The notes under the pieces are model-generated. The model saw nothing but the letters and a program-made list of their open reading frames with translations, was not told the DNA's origin and did not search any database. A stretch of 64,000 bases of DNA from Cyclobacteriaceae bacterium (GTDB lineage Bacteria > Bacteroidota > Bacteroidia > Cytophagales > Cyclobacteriaceae), in the NCBI GenBank assembly GCA_019638285.1, contig JAHBUB010000013.1:22406-86405 (forward strand). Direction: 5' to 3'. The translations under genes and the position numbers were made by a program. Position 1 is the first letter of the stretch. Each line of letters starts with the position of its first letter. Below, one piece after another: positions 1-9,953 of this stretch.

Positions 1-5
1 TTGGA

Positions 6-773
6 ATGCTCGTGATCATTCTTTGGCTCAATAAAAGTCGTTTCAAAAAAAAGCAAGAGCTTTTGGAGAAGGAATTAGAAATTCAATTGCAAGAAGCATC
101 CATTCAGGCGGCCCTATCATCTCAGGAATTGGAACGGAAACGATTTGCACAGGATCTGCATGATGGAATGGGACAGCTGATTTCTTCTTTGAGGTTGCTG
201 TTGGGGAATATTAACTCTAATTCTTCCATGGAATCGAGAATAGAGGTTGTGTCGAAATCAGAAAAGGTTATCGATGAGATGCAAAAGGAAATCAGAGGAA
301 TTGCTTTTAATCTGATGCCACAAACTTTAATTCAATATGGATTGGTTCCCGCCTTAAAAGAAATGGCACTCCGAATCACGTCTTCAGGTCAAGTTAACGT
401 TTCGGTGATTTCATTTGATATACCAAAAAGATTGCCAGAAATACAGGAAATTTCTCTTTACCGTATTATACAGGAGTGGGTCAACAATGTTTTGAAATAT
501 GGGCAAGCACCAAAAATAGAGATACAATTGGTGGGCCATGAAAACGAGTTAAGTATTACTATTGAGGATACGGGCAAGGGGTTCGACACTGGCGTATTGG
601 AACTGGGCAGCGGAAATGGATGGCGGAACATCTTGTCAAGAGTAAAGTTGATTCATGGCGAACTGGAAATTGATTCTCATCCTAACCGATCGGGCACCAC
701 ACTTATCATTAGGGTTCCATTAGAAGGTGTCCCGGAAGAGCAACAGGCAGAAAAACTGAAAAATACCCTATAG
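6..773 (+). CDS. NarL-family sensor histidine kinase, C-terminal part (partial)
   Basis: This is the cytoplasmic end of a sensor kinase that would autophosphorylate and pass phosphate to the response regulator just downstream. Residues 2-8 are hydrophobic and look like the end of a membrane helix, followed by a charged coiled coil (about 10-45). A HisKA_3 dimerisation segment follows, with the phospho-acceptor His52 in AQDLHDGMGQ. The ATPase domain shows the N box at Asn160-Asn161 and the DTGKGF box at 188-193. The glycine-rich lid reads GNGWRNIL, slightly off the usual GxGLxNI. The frame is open to the window edge, so the sensor domain lies outside the window and the apparent start is probably internal. 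The family call is firm; the stimulus is unknown. Confidence 0.9.
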   Translation: MLVIILWLNKSRFKKKQELLEKELEIQLQEASIQAALSSQELERKRFAQDLHDGMGQLISSLRLLLGNINSNSSMESRIEVVSKSEKVIDEMQKEIRGIAFNLMPQTLIQYGLVPALKEMALRITSSGQVNVSVISFDIPKRLPEIQEISLYRIIQEWVNNVLKYGQAPKIEIQLVGHENELSITIEDTGKGFDTGVLELGSGNGWRNILSRVKLIHGELEIDSHPNRSGTTLIIRVPLEGVPEEQQAEKLKNTL

Positions 774-866
774 CACGGATGGTTTTACCTTTAGCAGGAA
801 TGTATTCTTGCTCCTATGCACAAGGCAGGTATCTTTGATTTTTGGCGAAAACGTAGAGGGTTAAGA

Positions 867-1481
867 ATGAAGGTACTTCTGGTCGATGATCATGTAATTT
901 TAAGTGACGGGGTAAAAAGCCTGTTGGAAAATGAGGATTATGAAGTTGTATTTCAGGCAGACAGCGCTGAACGCGCTTTGGAATTTCTGAAAGGAAACGA
1001 AGCTGACCTGTTGATTACCGATTTTAATATGCCAGGCATGGATGGGCTTTCGCTGATCCATTTGGTGAAAAGGATCAATCAAAACATAAAAATTATAGTA
1101 TTGAGTATGCATGATGAAGTGCACCTGGTGAAGGAAATACTTAAAGCGGGGGTGAATGGTTATGTACTTAAGAAGGATACACGGAACGAATTGTTGCAGG
1201 CCATTCGTGAAGTTCAGGTTGGGAAAGTTTTTCTCAGTAACGATATCAATAAAATGTTAATCGTTAACCTTCAAAATCCAGATGAAGGCAAATTATTGAC
1301 TGATCGTGAGCGAGAAATTTTAAAATTAATTGCCAGAGAGTTTACAAATAAACAGATTGCAGAAGAACTGTTCATCAGTGAAAGAACAGTAGAGACTCAT
1401 CGAAAGAATATTTTTAAAAAGACGGGAACGAACTCATTGGTCGGTCTGATCAAGTTTGCCTACGCCAACAACCTCATCTAA
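867..1481 (+). CDS. NarL/FixJ-type response regulator
   Basis: This 204-residue DNA-binding response regulator is the likely partner of the kinase 93 bp upstream. The receiver domain shows the acidic pocket Asp7-Asp8, phospho-acceptor Asp52 (in LLITDFNMPGMDG) and Lys102. Residues about 140-204 form a LuxR-type helix-turn-helix beginning LTDREREILKLIA. The frame is open from 816, but the ATG at 867 was chosen because the protein then begins with the canonical MKVLLVDDH. An AGAGGG sequence also lies 6 bases upstream of that ATG. Target genes cannot be read from the sequence. Confidence 0.93.
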   Translation: MKVLLVDDHVILSDGVKSLLENEDYEVVFQADSAERALEFLKGNEADLLITDFNMPGMDGLSLIHLVKRINQNIKIIVLSMHDEVHLVKEILKAGVNGYVLKKDTRNELLQAIREVQVGKVFLSNDINKMLIVNLQNPDEGKLLTDREREILKLIAREFTNKQIAEELFISERTVETHRKNIFKKTGTNSLVGLIKFAYANNLI

Positions 1482-1580
1482 TTCTTGCGGGTTCACGGTA
1501 TACTGAAATGCCGGAAGTAGGGTATAAGAATCCCTAAACCCATTGCCCACCTTTATACTTTGAAATCAAAACTAATCTTT

Positions 1581-2639
1581 ATGGAACAGAATAGAATAGT
1601 ACAAAAAATAGTGATCATATTATTTGCTTTTGGAATATCTATGAGTGTTAATGCTCAAATGATTACAGACAAGCAGATTGATGTTAACCAGATGAATTCG
1701 AAAGACCTTAATGAGGCACCCAAGAAGGTGTTTATTAAAAATTTCAAAGTGTATTACCAAATGATTGCTGAAGCAGAGAAAACCATTCAGGGCGGACGTC
1801 AGTTTGGTGGAGGTACTTATACGGGTGATGCTACTGCTCGATTAGTAGTGGGTGTAGAAGGAATAGAACCAGAAGACCTTCAGCAATTGACGAATAGCCT
1901 ATACAATGACTACGTGACTAAATTGAAAAATCTTGGATTGGAAGTGTACAGCTCCAAAGATTATCCAAATCTGGAATCTTTTGCTGATGATGAATTGTTG
2001 GACGGCCCAAGGATTAACGAGGAGCAAATAGAAGGAAGCTTAATGGTGGTGCCAGATGGATTTTCTTACTATGTAAAAAAGGTGACCAAAAAAGGAAAGG
2101 AAAAAGGTGGGTTCATTTCTAACTTGGGTGGTTCTGGAGTCTCTGAATTTACTTCGTCCATTAATCACAAAGGGCTTCCAAAGGTTTCACAGGAATTAGA
2201 CGATATGATTGTCGTAGATGTTGCTGTAAATGTTCCCAGCATGTATATGGATCAGAAGGCCGCATTAGGCTCCGTGAAAATTAAAGGAGGTTCTGATTTA
2301 AGGCTGGAAAATGCAAGGGCTACTTATGGATCTGGTAAGCTAAATAAACCAGGTGCTGCCACACCTGATAAATACATTGAGATGATGCTGAAAGAGCCAA
2401 TAAAAATTAAGGGTGTTTTTGCTGAACAAGAATTTAAATCTCAGGCAAAGAGACAAACTACTTCTGTTCCGTCTTACTCTTCATATTTTTCTGTAGGAAA
2501 TTCAAAAATGGAGTTAAGTAATACAATTAAGTGCAATTCTGAAGACTATACCCGCGAGGTAGGCAAGGCAGTGACTGAATTTTTAGACTTATCGATTGAT
2601 AAATTAAAAATTGGTATGAGTGGAGAAAAGGTGAAATAA
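1581..2639 (+). CDS. exported protein of unknown function
   Basis: I do not recognise this family. The 352-residue product begins with a clear signal peptide (hydrophobic core about 9-20, cleavage probably after VNAQ near residue 26). It has no later membrane segment, so it should be periplasmic or attached to the outer membrane from inside. The mature part is hydrophilic, with glycine-rich patches (GGRQFGGGTYTG) and a Lys/Gly-rich loop. A TTG start at 1560 is possible, but the ATG at 1581 puts a normal signal peptide at the N-terminus. It follows the two-component pair by 99 bp and ends at a good terminator, so it may be a target of that system; this is inference from position only. Confidence 0.75.
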   Translation: MEQNRIVQKIVIILFAFGISMSVNAQMITDKQIDVNQMNSKDLNEAPKKVFIKNFKVYYQMIAEAEKTIQGGRQFGGGTYTGDATARLVVGVEGIEPEDLQQLTNSLYNDYVTKLKNLGLEVYSSKDYPNLESFADDELLDGPRINEEQIEGSLMVVPDGFSYYVKKVTKKGKEKGGFISNLGGSGVSEFTSSINHKGLPKVSQELDDMIVVDVAVNVPSMYMDQKAALGSVKIKGGSDLRLENARATYGSGKLNKPGAATPDKYIEMMLKEPIKIKGVFAEQEFKSQAKRQTTSVPSYSSYFSVGNSKMELSNTIKCNSEDYTREVGKAVTEFLDLSIDKLKIGMSGEKVK

Positions 2640-2659
2640 TAGTTGGCGCTATAAGTGAA

Positions 2660-2691
2660 AAATGCCCATCAGCGTAACTTGATGGGTATTT
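2660..2691 (+). terminator. Rho-independent terminator
   Basis: A 12-bp stem (AAATGCCCATCA with TGATGGGTATTT, one G-U pair) and an 8-base loop are followed by a run of T. It sits 20 bp after the stop of the upstream exported-protein gene and closes that transcription unit. Confidence 0.85.
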
Positions 2692-2780
2692 TTTTAAGGT
2701 TCAAGGTCACTGTTGTACGCTTTCATAGAAATGAAGAAGTCAGAGGCTTTGATCATAGTTAAGCCCTCTTATTCGCTCTA

Positions 2781-4031
2781 CTACACCAAATACTCAAACA
2801 AATTTTCGTTCTCGTTGATGAGTGTATAGTTGATTTTTTCTGAATTCATTTTATTTACCAGCGCATGGAAATCTGCTTCGTCTTTCACTTCAATACCAAT
2901 TAAAGCCGGCCCCGTTTCCTTGTTGTGTTTTTTAATGAATTCAAAGCGAACGATATCATCATCGGAGCCTAAAATATGATTTACAAATTCCTTCAACGCC
3001 CCCGGACGTTGTGCGAAACGAATAATGAAATAGTGTTTTAATCCTTCGTATAACAGCGACCGCTCTTTGATTTCCTGCATGCGATCAATGTCGTTATTGC
3101 CCCCGCTGATCACACAAACTACGGTTTTACCTTTTAGATGATTGGCATACTGCTCCAGCGCTGCAATGCTGAGTGCTCCTGCAGGCTCGGCTACAATGGC
3201 ATCTTCCGTATAAAGTTGAATAATTGTAGAGCTTACTTTTCCTTCGGGCACCAAGAGCATTTCATGGATTGTGTCTTTACACAACTCAAAAGTAATATCA
3301 CCTACTTTCTTTACAGATGCACCATCCACAAAACTTTGAATTTTGTCTAACACTACCGGATGACCCGCATTCAATGCTTCGGTCATCGATGGCGCTCCAT
3401 GTGGCTCTACACCAATGATTTTTGTTTGAGGAGAAAAGGTTTTAAAATAACTGGATACACCAGCACATAAACCACCACCGCCAATTGGCACAAAAATAAA
3501 ATCAATATTTTTTTGATCAGCCAGAATTTCTTTTGCTACAGTTCCCTGACCTTCAATTATTTTTAAATGATCGAAAGGTGGAATGAATTCCATTCTATGA
3601 TTTTTGGCATGAAGCAAGGCATGGTATTGGCACTCATCAAAAGTATCTCCAATCAAAATGATTTCAACATTCTCACCACCGAACATTTTTACCTGATTGA
3701 TCTTTTGCTTAGGGGTAATAGAAGGCATGTAAATTATCCCTTGAATCCCTAATTCACGACAAGAAAAGGCAACACCTTGTGCGTGGTTGCCCGCACTTGC
3801 ACAGACAACACCATTCTTTCGCTGGTCTTGAGAAAGACTTTGAATGAGATTATAGGCACCCCGAATTTTATAAGAGCGTACATTTTGTAAATCTTCTCGT
3901 TTCAAATACAGATCACATCCGTATTTTTCAGATAGCTTACGGTGGTACTGCAGTGGAGTTTTGATCACTACCTTTTGTAGTACCTCCGCAGCTGCGTTAA
4001 TATCTAGTTGATTTAGGCCTATGTTTATCAT
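2781..4031 (-). CDS. ilvA: threonine dehydratase (biosynthetic)
   Basis: This PLP enzyme deaminates threonine to 2-oxobutanoate, the first committed step to isoleucine. The fold-type II catalytic domain carries the PLP lysine Lys55 in RSYKIRGAYN and the phosphate-binding loop GGGGLC near residue 185. A single C-terminal ACT-like regulatory domain (about 325-416) suggests feedback control by isoleucine. At 416 residues it matches the shorter, one-regulatory-domain form rather than the roughly 514-residue E. coli enzyme. It is the last gene of the ilvE-D-B-N-C-A series. The gap to ilvC is 82 bp and filled with small inverted repeats, so its expression may be partly uncoupled. Confidence 0.95.
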   Translation of the reverse strand: MINIGLNQLDINAAAEVLQKVVIKTPLQYHRKLSEKYGCDLYLKREDLQNVRSYKIRGAYNLIQSLSQDQRKNGVVCASAGNHAQGVAFSCRELGIQGIIYMPSITPKQKINQVKMFGGENVEIILIGDTFDECQYHALLHAKNHRMEFIPPFDHLKIIEGQGTVAKEILADQKNIDFIFVPIGGGGLCAGVSSYFKTFSPQTKIIGVEPHGAPSMTEALNAGHPVVLDKIQSFVDGASVKKVGDITFELCKDTIHEMLLVPEGKVSSTIIQLYTEDAIVAEPAGALSIAALEQYANHLKGKTVVCVISGGNNDIDRMQEIKERSLLYEGLKHYFIIRFAQRPGALKEFVNHILGSDDDIVRFEFIKKHNKETGPALIGIEVKDEADFHALVNKMNSEKINYTLINENENLFEYLV

Positions 4032-4068
4032 TATTCAAGGAGTTGACAGTTGAAACCTGGTCAATTGA

Positions 4069-4110
4069 CAAATAACTGAGTGTCAATTGTTTATTGTCAA
4101 CTGTTATTTG
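4069..4110. repeat. inverted repeat between ilvC and ilvA
   Basis: CAAATAAC (4069-4076) is the exact reverse complement of GTTATTTG (4103-4110). The spacer and left flank hold four TTGACA/TGTCAA-like words. On the minus strand this could form a hairpin between ilvC and ilvA. It lacks a T run, so I read it as an RNA-processing or stability element at best. Confidence 0.35.
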
Positions 4111-4113
4111 ATT

Positions 4114-5184
4114 TTAATCCAGCATACTCGCTTCCACTGTTGCCTTTTCTGGCCTCAACTGACGTACGGCAGCTCCTGCCTGCCACAACTCACTTTCACG
4201 CAATTCCTTCAGTTCTTCTCCAAGTTTTTCACGGTAGTCGGGCTGGCTACATTTATCAATAGTGCGTTGTGCTTCTGCTCCACTCTCTACACTATCATAT
4301 AGTTCTTTGAACACAGGAAGGGTTGCTGCTTTGAATTTTTTCTTCCAGTCCAAGGCGCCTCGTTGTGCAGTGGTAGAACAATTGGCGTACATCCAATCCA
4401 TTCCGTTTTCTGCCACGAGTGGCATAAGGCTTTGCGTAAGTTCTTCTACCGTTTCGTTGAATGCTTCAGACGGAGAATGTCCCTTGGACCGAAGTACTTC
4501 ATATTGCGCTTCAAAAATTCCTGCAATAGCGCCCATGAGCGTGCCTCGCTCTCCGGTCAAATCAGAATATACTTCTTTCTTGAAATCTGTTTTGAACAAA
4601 TAGCCGGAGCCCACGCCTATTCCTAAGGCAATTGCTCTTTCCTCAGCTTTTCCTGTAGCATTCTGAAAAACAGCATAACTGGAGTTGATTCCTTTTCCTT
4701 GTTGAAATAATCTTCTTACAGAAGTCCCAGAACCTTTTGGCGCAGCCAACACTACATCAATGTCAGCAGGTGGAACGATTCCTGTTTTCTCTTTAAAGGT
4801 AATTCCAAATCCATGGGAGAAATACAATGTTTTTCCCGCGGTGAGGTGTGGTTTTATTGTTGGCCACAACGTAATTTGACCTGCATCAGAAAGTAAATAT
4901 TCAATTACTGTACCTTGTCGCACGGCTTCTTCAATTTCAAAAAGTGTTTCCCCTGGTACCCAACCGTGTGAAACTGCCTTGTCCCATGTTTTAGATCCTT
5001 TTCTCTGTCCTACAATTACATTGAATCCGTTATCACGTAAGTTCAAGGCCTGTGCTGGTCCTTGTACACCATATCCAATTATTGCAATTGTTTCATCTTT
5101 CAATACATCCAATGCCTTTTCCATGGGAAACTCTTCGCGGGTAACTACTTCTTCTAATGTTCCACCAAAATTAATTTGTGCCAT
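4114..5184 (-). CDS. ilvC: ketol-acid reductoisomerase
   Basis: This NADPH-dependent Mg enzyme converts acetolactate and acetohydroxybutyrate to the dihydroxy acids in valine, leucine and isoleucine synthesis. The Rossmann motif is GYGVQG at residues 37-42, followed by VGQRKGSKTW, the loop that binds the 2'-phosphate of NADPH. The helical C-terminal domain carries the acidic metal-binding residues, for example in SDLTGERGTLMGA. It is a short, class I-like enzyme of 356 residues. The gene lies 34 bp downstream of ilvN in the operon. An older gene-finder might call one of the several opposite-strand frames here, but none has family support. Confidence 0.96.
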   Translation of the reverse strand: MAQINFGGTLEEVVTREEFPMEKALDVLKDETIAIIGYGVQGPAQALNLRDNGFNVIVGQRKGSKTWDKAVSHGWVPGETLFEIEEAVRQGTVIEYLLSDAGQITLWPTIKPHLTAGKTLYFSHGFGITFKEKTGIVPPADIDVVLAAPKGSGTSVRRLFQQGKGINSSYAVFQNATGKAEERAIALGIGVGSGYLFKTDFKKEVYSDLTGERGTLMGAIAGIFEAQYEVLRSKGHSPSEAFNETVEELTQSLMPLVAENGMDWMYANCSTTAQRGALDWKKKFKAATLPVFKELYDSVESGAEAQRTIDKCSQPDYREKLGEELKELRESELWQAGAAVRQLRPEKATVEASMLD

Positions 5185-5218
5185 AATTCTATCTTTAAAA
5201 GTTTGGTTTACTGTTTAA

Positions 5219-5518
5219 TTAACTAACTACTACTTCTTTATTATTTCTGTTATTTATTTCATCGAATACGTCACTACCAGGGTAGTAGTTGGCATAATCT
5301 ACTTCAATCAATTTTTCTAATTGATGTTTTACTTTTTCCATCATTTCTGAGGTAGTATAGATCAGTAGTAGTGCACCTCCTTTACGAAAATCATCACTGA
5401 TTTCATGTGCAATTAATTTTTTAATGCGTACCCGTCTTCTGTTGAGCACATTGACAATCCTGTTCAGTATTGAGAAATTATTTTCTGCTGATAATTCAAG
5501 TGTATATTCTTGTTTCAT
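5219..5518 (-). CDS. ilvN: acetolactate synthase small (regulatory) subunit
   Basis: This is the regulatory partner of the acetolactate synthase encoded immediately upstream; in this family the ACT domain mediates valine feedback. The 99-residue product is essentially one ACT domain (YTLELSAENNFSILNRIVNVLNRR) plus a short tail, much shorter than the roughly 160-residue IlvH type. The ATG at 5518 was preferred, 7 bases after the ilvB stop; a TTG at 5533 would add five residues and overlap ilvB. Immediate adjacency to ilvB supports coupled translation and a stoichiometric complex. Confidence 0.88.
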   Translation of the reverse strand: MKQEYTLELSAENNFSILNRIVNVLNRRRVRIKKLIAHEISDDFRKGGALLLIYTTSEMMEKVKHQLEKLIEVDYANYYPGSDVFDEINNRNNKEVVVS

Positions 5519-5525
5519 GGTTTTA

Positions 5526-7271
5526 TTATTCAACTTTTTCTAATAAAATGTCAGCTACTCCAGCTCCGGTCGGTATCATGGGAAATACGTTTTCTTCCTT
5601 GCCCACTACTACTTCCAGAAAATATGCGGATTCAGATTCAAGCATTTCTTTTAGTGAGGAAACAAGTTCACTGCGGTCGCTTACTTTCTTTGCTGGAATG
5701 TCGTAGGCTTGTGCCAATTTGATAAAATCAGGATTTGTCATTTCTGTACAGGAGTACCGCTTCTCATGAAATAACTCTTGCCATTGGCGAACCATTCCCA
5801 AAAAGCAATTATTGAGTACGAGTACTTTTACGGGGATTTTATATTGCATAATAGTTCCTAATTCCTGGGGCGTCATTTGAAATCCTCCATCTCCAATTAC
5901 AGCTATTACCTGTTGGTTTGGTTTTGCCAGCTTGGCACCCATTGCTGCGGGTAACGCAAATCCCATGGTGCCCGCTCCCCCTGAAGTAACATTGGTTCTG
6001 GGGTCTTTGTAAGCATAATAGCGTGCGGCAACCATTTGATGTTGACCAACATCCGTCACTAAGATTGCTTTTCCGTTTGTCAAAGATGAAAGATGATTGA
6101 TTACCTCTGCCATTTTTAATTCACCACTAGGATTAAACTCTCTGCTAATTACCTTTTCATGTTCCTTATAACTTAAAGCCTCAAAACTTTTGATCCATGA
6201 ATTATGATTACCGGCTTTACAAAGTTTTGTTAACTCTGTCAGTGCTTCTTTGGCATCGGCATGTATGCCCACATCGGCCTTAATGATTTTATTAATTTCA
6301 GCTCTTTCAATTTCAATGTGGACTACTTTAGCCTGAGTAGCATATTTGGCTACGTTTCCAGTAACACGGTCATCAAAGCGCATGCCTACGGCAATTAATA
6401 CATCACATTCATTGGTATTAACATTCGGGCCATAGTTGCCGTGCATGCCTAGAAACCCGACATAATTAGGATGATCCGTTGGGAAAGCCCCCAGTCCCAG
6501 TAGGGTACATGCCACGGGAATTCCAGTTTTCTCTGAAAAAGCAACTAATTCATCAGTCGCTGTTGCAAGTAGTACACCTTGACCCACCAACAGATAGGGC
6601 CTTTTTGCAAGATTTATAAGATCAGCAGCATCTTCCACTTGCGAAAACTGCAAAACAGGTTTGGGCTTATACGTTCTTATCTGTTCACATTTTTTATACT
6701 CAAACTGATCAATCAACTCATTTTGTGCATTCTTTGTGATGTCAATCAGCACGGGGCCTGGTCTGCCAGAGCGTGCGATAAAAAATGCTTTTGCAACGGA
6801 TTCGGCAATATCTTTTCCTTCGGTGATTTGTACATTCCATTTGGTGACCGGGTTAGTGGTATTGATCACATCAATTTCTTGAAAGGCATCTGTACCCAAT
6901 AAGTGAGCGAATACCTGTCCGGTAATGCAAACGATAGGGGTTGAATCTATTAATGCATCTGCTAATCCAGTGATGAGATTGGTGGCCCCTGGTCCAGAAG
7001 TGGCAAGGGCCACACCGACTTCACCAGAAACCCGTGCATAACCTTGTGCTGCATGAACAGCTCCTTGTTCGTGGCGAACCAGAATGTGTTTTAATTTATC
7101 TGCATATTGATATAGTGAATCATACACTGGCATGATAGCACCACCCGGGTAGCCAAATAAAGTATTGACTCCCTCGCCAATCAGGCATTGAAGTAAGGCT
7201 TCAGATCCTGAAATCTTTTGTTGAGTTAATGTTTGATTCTCTTTTTTAGTCTTCGTCAGTAACGCATCCAT
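5526..7271 (-). CDS. ilvB: acetolactate synthase large (catalytic) subunit
   Basis: This TPP- and FAD-dependent enzyme condenses pyruvate with pyruvate or 2-oxobutanoate. Three TPP-enzyme domains are visible. The N-terminal domain has the catalytic glutamate Glu68 in [16 protein letters not shown], the central domain binds FAD, and the C-terminal domain has GDGGFQM and the [12 protein letters not shown] motif for Mg-TPP. The length of 581 residues is typical. The start overlaps the end of ilvD by 26 bp, which argues for translational coupling within the operon. Confidence 0.96.
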   Translation of the reverse strand: MDALLTKTKKENQTLTQQKISGSEALLQCLIGEGVNTLFGYPGGAIMPVYDSLYQYADKLKHILVRHEQGAVHAAQGYARVSGEVGVALATSGPGATNLITGLADALIDSTPIVCITGQVFAHLLGTDAFQEIDVINTTNPVTKWNVQITEGKDIAESVAKAFFIARSGRPGPVLIDITKNAQNELIDQFEYKKCEQIRTYKPKPVLQFSQVEDAADLINLAKRPYLLVGQGVLLATATDELVAFSEKTGIPVACTLLGLGAFPTDHPNYVGFLGMHGNYGPNVNTNECDVLIAVGMRFDDRVTGNVAKYATQAKVVHIEIERAEINKIIKADVGIHADAKEALTELTKLCKAGNHNSWIKSFEALSYKEHEKVISREFNPSGELKMAEVINHLSSLTNGKAILVTDVGQHQMVAARYYAYKDPRTNVTSGGAGTMGFALPAAMGAKLAKPNQQVIAVIGDGGFQMTPQELGTIMQYKIPVKVLVLNNCFLGMVRQWQELFHEKRYSCTEMTNPDFIKLAQAYDIPAKKVSDRSELVSSLKEMLESESAYFLEVVVGKEENVFPMIPTGAGVADILLEKVE

Positions 7272-8925
7272 CAGCAGCAGTTTTTACTTGTTTTGCATAT
7301 TTATAAAGTACTCCATTTTTTACCCGTAGTTCAGGCTTTTTGAAAGTGGACTTTCTAATCACTAAAGCTTTTTCATCCACTAATAAATTCAGTTGATGTT
7401 TTTTTACATCGATTTCAATCCAATCGCCATCTTCAACCAATGATAACAAGCCACCCTCAAACGCTTCTGGCGTGATATGGCCCACCACAAATCCATGTGT
7501 GCCCCCGGAGAATCTCCCGTCTGTGATCAATGCTACATTTTTTCCTAAACCTGCGCCCATAATAGCACTTGTAGGTTTTAACATTTCAGGCATACCCGGT
7601 GCTCCTTTTGGCCCTACGTATCGGATTACTACCACATCGCCCTCTTTAACTTTACCAGAGGTGATGCCTTTGATCAGTTCAAATTCACCATTAAACACAC
7701 GTGCAGTTCCTTTAAATTTCTCACCTTCTTTTCCGGTAATCTTGGCTACAGAACCCTTTTCAGCAAGGTTGCCATACAAGATTTGAATATGTCCTGATTT
7801 TTTAATTGGCTTTTCAAGCGGAACGATAATACTCTGCTTTTCAAAGTCAATGGCCATCACGTCTTTTAAATTTTCAGCGATTGTTTTGCCAGTGACGGTG
7901 AGGCAATCGCCATGAAGGAGGCCTTTGTCAAGAAGATATTTCATCACCATAGGAGTACCGCCTATTTTGTGAAGATCTTCCATTAAATACTTTCCGCTTG
8001 GTTTGAGATCGGCAATCAGTGGTGTGCTATCTGAGATGCGCTGAAAGTCTTCCTGAGTTACTTTTAACCCAACTGATCTCGCCATAGCGATTAAATGCAA
8101 CACCGCATTGGTAGAACCACCCAATGCCATTACTATTGTCATTGCATTTTCGAAACCCTTCATCGTCATGATATCGCGGGGCTTGATGTCTTTTTCCAAT
8201 AAAAGAAGAATGGCTTCACTGGCAGCTTTACATTCAGCAGATTTCTCTTTACTTAGTGCTGGATTTGATGAAGAGTACGGAAGTGACATACCCAATGCCT
8301 CAATGGCGGAGGCCATTGTGTTGGCGGTGTACATACCACCACATGCACCAGCACCGGGACAAGCATTTTGAATAATGCCCTTGAAGTCATCATCAGAAAG
8401 TTTGTTGGCCATTTTTTCTCCTAATGCCTCGAATGCGGAAACAATATTCAATGACTTTCCTTTCCAGTGACCACCGGCAATCGTTCCGCCATACAGCATG
8501 ATGGCCGGACGGTTCAATCGACCCATAGCAATCAGGGAGCCAGGCATGTTTTTATCACAACCCACAACAGCAATCAACCCATCATAGTATTGTGCATTAC
8601 AAACTGTCTCGATGGAGTCAGCAATTACTTCGCGACTTACTAAAGAATAACGCATTCCTTCCGTACCATTAGAGATGCCGTCACTTACACCTATGGTATG
8701 GAAAACCAACCCCACCAATTCCTGATCCCATACGGCTTGCTTTACTTCTTGCGCCAAAGCATTAAGATGCATGTTACAAGTATTACCATCAAAACCAGTA
8801 CTTACTATTCCCACTTGAGCCTTTTTTAGATCATGCTCAGTTAAGCCAATGCCGTACAACATTGCTTGCGCTGCTGGTAGGGTCGGGTCTTGTGTGATCG
8901 TCTTACTATATTTATTAAGTTCCAT
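7246..8925 (-). CDS. ilvD: dihydroxy-acid dehydratase
   Basis: This Fe-S enzyme dehydrates the 2,3-dihydroxy acids to the 2-oxo acids of valine and isoleucine. Cysteines expected to bind the cluster occur in [18 protein letters not shown] and [17 protein letters not shown]. The catalytic serine region [14 protein letters not shown] is present near the C-terminus. The 559-residue length is typical. It lies 43 bp downstream of ilvE and overlaps ilvB by 26 bp. Being an Fe-S enzyme, it is the step in this pathway most exposed to nitrosative damage, the stress handled by the 23-30 kb block. Confidence 0.96.
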   Translation of the reverse strand: MELNKYSKTITQDPTLPAAQAMLYGIGLTEHDLKKAQVGIVSTGFDGNTCNMHLNALAQEVKQAVWDQELVGLVFHTIGVSDGISNGTEGMRYSLVSREVIADSIETVCNAQYYDGLIAVVGCDKNMPGSLIAMGRLNRPAIMLYGGTIAGGHWKGKSLNIVSAFEALGEKMANKLSDDDFKGIIQNACPGAGACGGMYTANTMASAIEALGMSLPYSSSNPALSKEKSAECKAASEAILLLLEKDIKPRDIMTMKGFENAMTIVMALGGSTNAVLHLIAMARSVGLKVTQEDFQRISDSTPLIADLKPSGKYLMEDLHKIGGTPMVMKYLLDKGLLHGDCLTVTGKTIAENLKDVMAIDFEKQSIIVPLEKPIKKSGHIQILYGNLAEKGSVAKITGKEGEKFKGTARVFNGEFELIKGITSGKVKEGDVVVIRYVGPKGAPGMPEMLKPTSAIMGAGLGKNVALITDGRFSGGTHGFVVGHITPEAFEGGLLSLVEDGDWIEIDVKKHQLNLLVDEKALVIRKSTFKKPELRVKNGVLYKYAKQVKTAADGCVTDED

Positions 8926-8968
8926 TTTTCTTTTGATTCAAGGTTTAAAGCTTATGCGATTTTCAACT

Positions 8969-9856
8969 TTAAACGATTACGTAACTGTAGCTCTTGTCCA
9001 AAACCAGGCATTGATAGGCTTCCTGAACAATAGCACCTAAGGATTCTTTCCATGGCTTATTAAATTTTTGTCCCTCGATGGATTCAATCCCAATGACTTC
9101 TGCTGCAGTACCACAGAAGAATGCACTGTCAGCTTCAAATAGATCTTCCGGCTTGAAATGTTTTTCTACTACCTTTAAATCCAACTCAGCACAAATTTCC
9201 AATACGGTTTGCCGTGTAATGCCGGGAAGAATACTTCCACGTGGTGGAGTGTAGAGCACGCCTCCTTTCTCATAGAAAAAATTTGCTCCTGGACCTTCCG
9301 CAACAAACCCATCAATGTCCAAGAGAAGTCCCTCATCAAAACCACGTTGCTTGGCTTCTGTGGTAGCCAAAATTGAGTTCACATAATGACCACATGCCTT
9401 TGCTTCTACTTTAAAGGATTTTGGATTGGGCCTTTGATATGAAGAAATGCAAACCTTGAGTAATTGATCTCCCAGGTATTTGTCCCATTTCCAGGTGGCA
9501 ATCATCAGAGACACTTCATGCGGGCTGGTGAGTGACATATTGGGACTGCAAAAAACCAATGGACGTATGTAGGCATTGCTTTGATTATTTCTTGCAAGCA
9601 CTTCGTAAGTGGCTTGTGTGAGTTCTTCCGGATCATAGTTGAGCGGTATGCCTATCAGTGAGGCGCTACGGATTAATCGCTCATAGTGTTCATGAGCTTT
9701 AAAAATTTTCACACCATTTACAGTTTGATAAGCGCGTATTCCTTCGAATACGCCATATCCATAGTGAAGTGTTTGACTGAAGAGGTCGGTCTTTGCGTCT
9801 GCTGCTTTTACGAATTTTCCATTTAGGAAAAGGGTCGTGTCGTTAGTGTAGTACAT
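8969..9856 (-). CDS. ilvE: branched-chain amino-acid aminotransferase
   Basis: This fold-type IV PLP aminotransferase catalyses the last step of valine, leucine and isoleucine synthesis. The PLP lysine is Lys153 in VEAKACGHYVNS, followed by the family pattern EAKQRGFDEGLLLD and EGPGANFF. At 295 residues it is full length. It is the first structural gene of the operon, and its start lies about 44 bases downstream of the attenuator hairpin. Its expression should therefore depend directly on read-through. Confidence 0.95.
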   Translation of the reverse strand: MYYTNDTTLFLNGKFVKAADAKTDLFSQTLHYGYGVFEGIRAYQTVNGVKIFKAHEHYERLIRSASLIGIPLNYDPEELTQATYEVLARNNQSNAYIRPLVFCSPNMSLTSPHEVSLMIATWKWDKYLGDQLLKVCISSYQRPNPKSFKVEAKACGHYVNSILATTEAKQRGFDEGLLLDIDGFVAEGPGANFFYEKGGVLYTPPRGSILPGITRQTVLEICAELDLKVVEKHFKPEDLFEADSAFFCGTAAEVIGIESIEGQKFNKPWKESLGAIVQEAYQCLVLDKSYSYVIV

Positions 9857-9899
9857 ACTTTAGAACAATCGTTAGTTTGTTAGTGCCCATATAAAACAA

Positions 9900-9935
9900 A
9901 ACCGCCCCATCCCGATGTATCGGGATGGGGCGGTT
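9900..9935 (-). terminator. attenuator hairpin of the ilv operon
   Basis: A perfect 17-bp inverted repeat with a two-base centre (ATCCCGAT..ATCGGGAT core, very G+C-rich) is followed on the minus strand by TTTGTTTTAT. It lies between the leader peptide and ilvE, where it would stop transcription of the whole operon. The sequence shows the stem and U tract directly. The regulated role is inferred from the competing segment at 9967-9980 and from the leader codons. Confidence 0.9.
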
Positions 9936-9953
9936 GAAATTTTTCAGTTTCTT

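Noticed and set aside
4262-4626. Long open frames on the plus strand inside ilvC
   Set aside because: They are opposite-strand shadows of a fully conserved enzyme gene and encode low-complexity Ser/Cys-rich products without family features.
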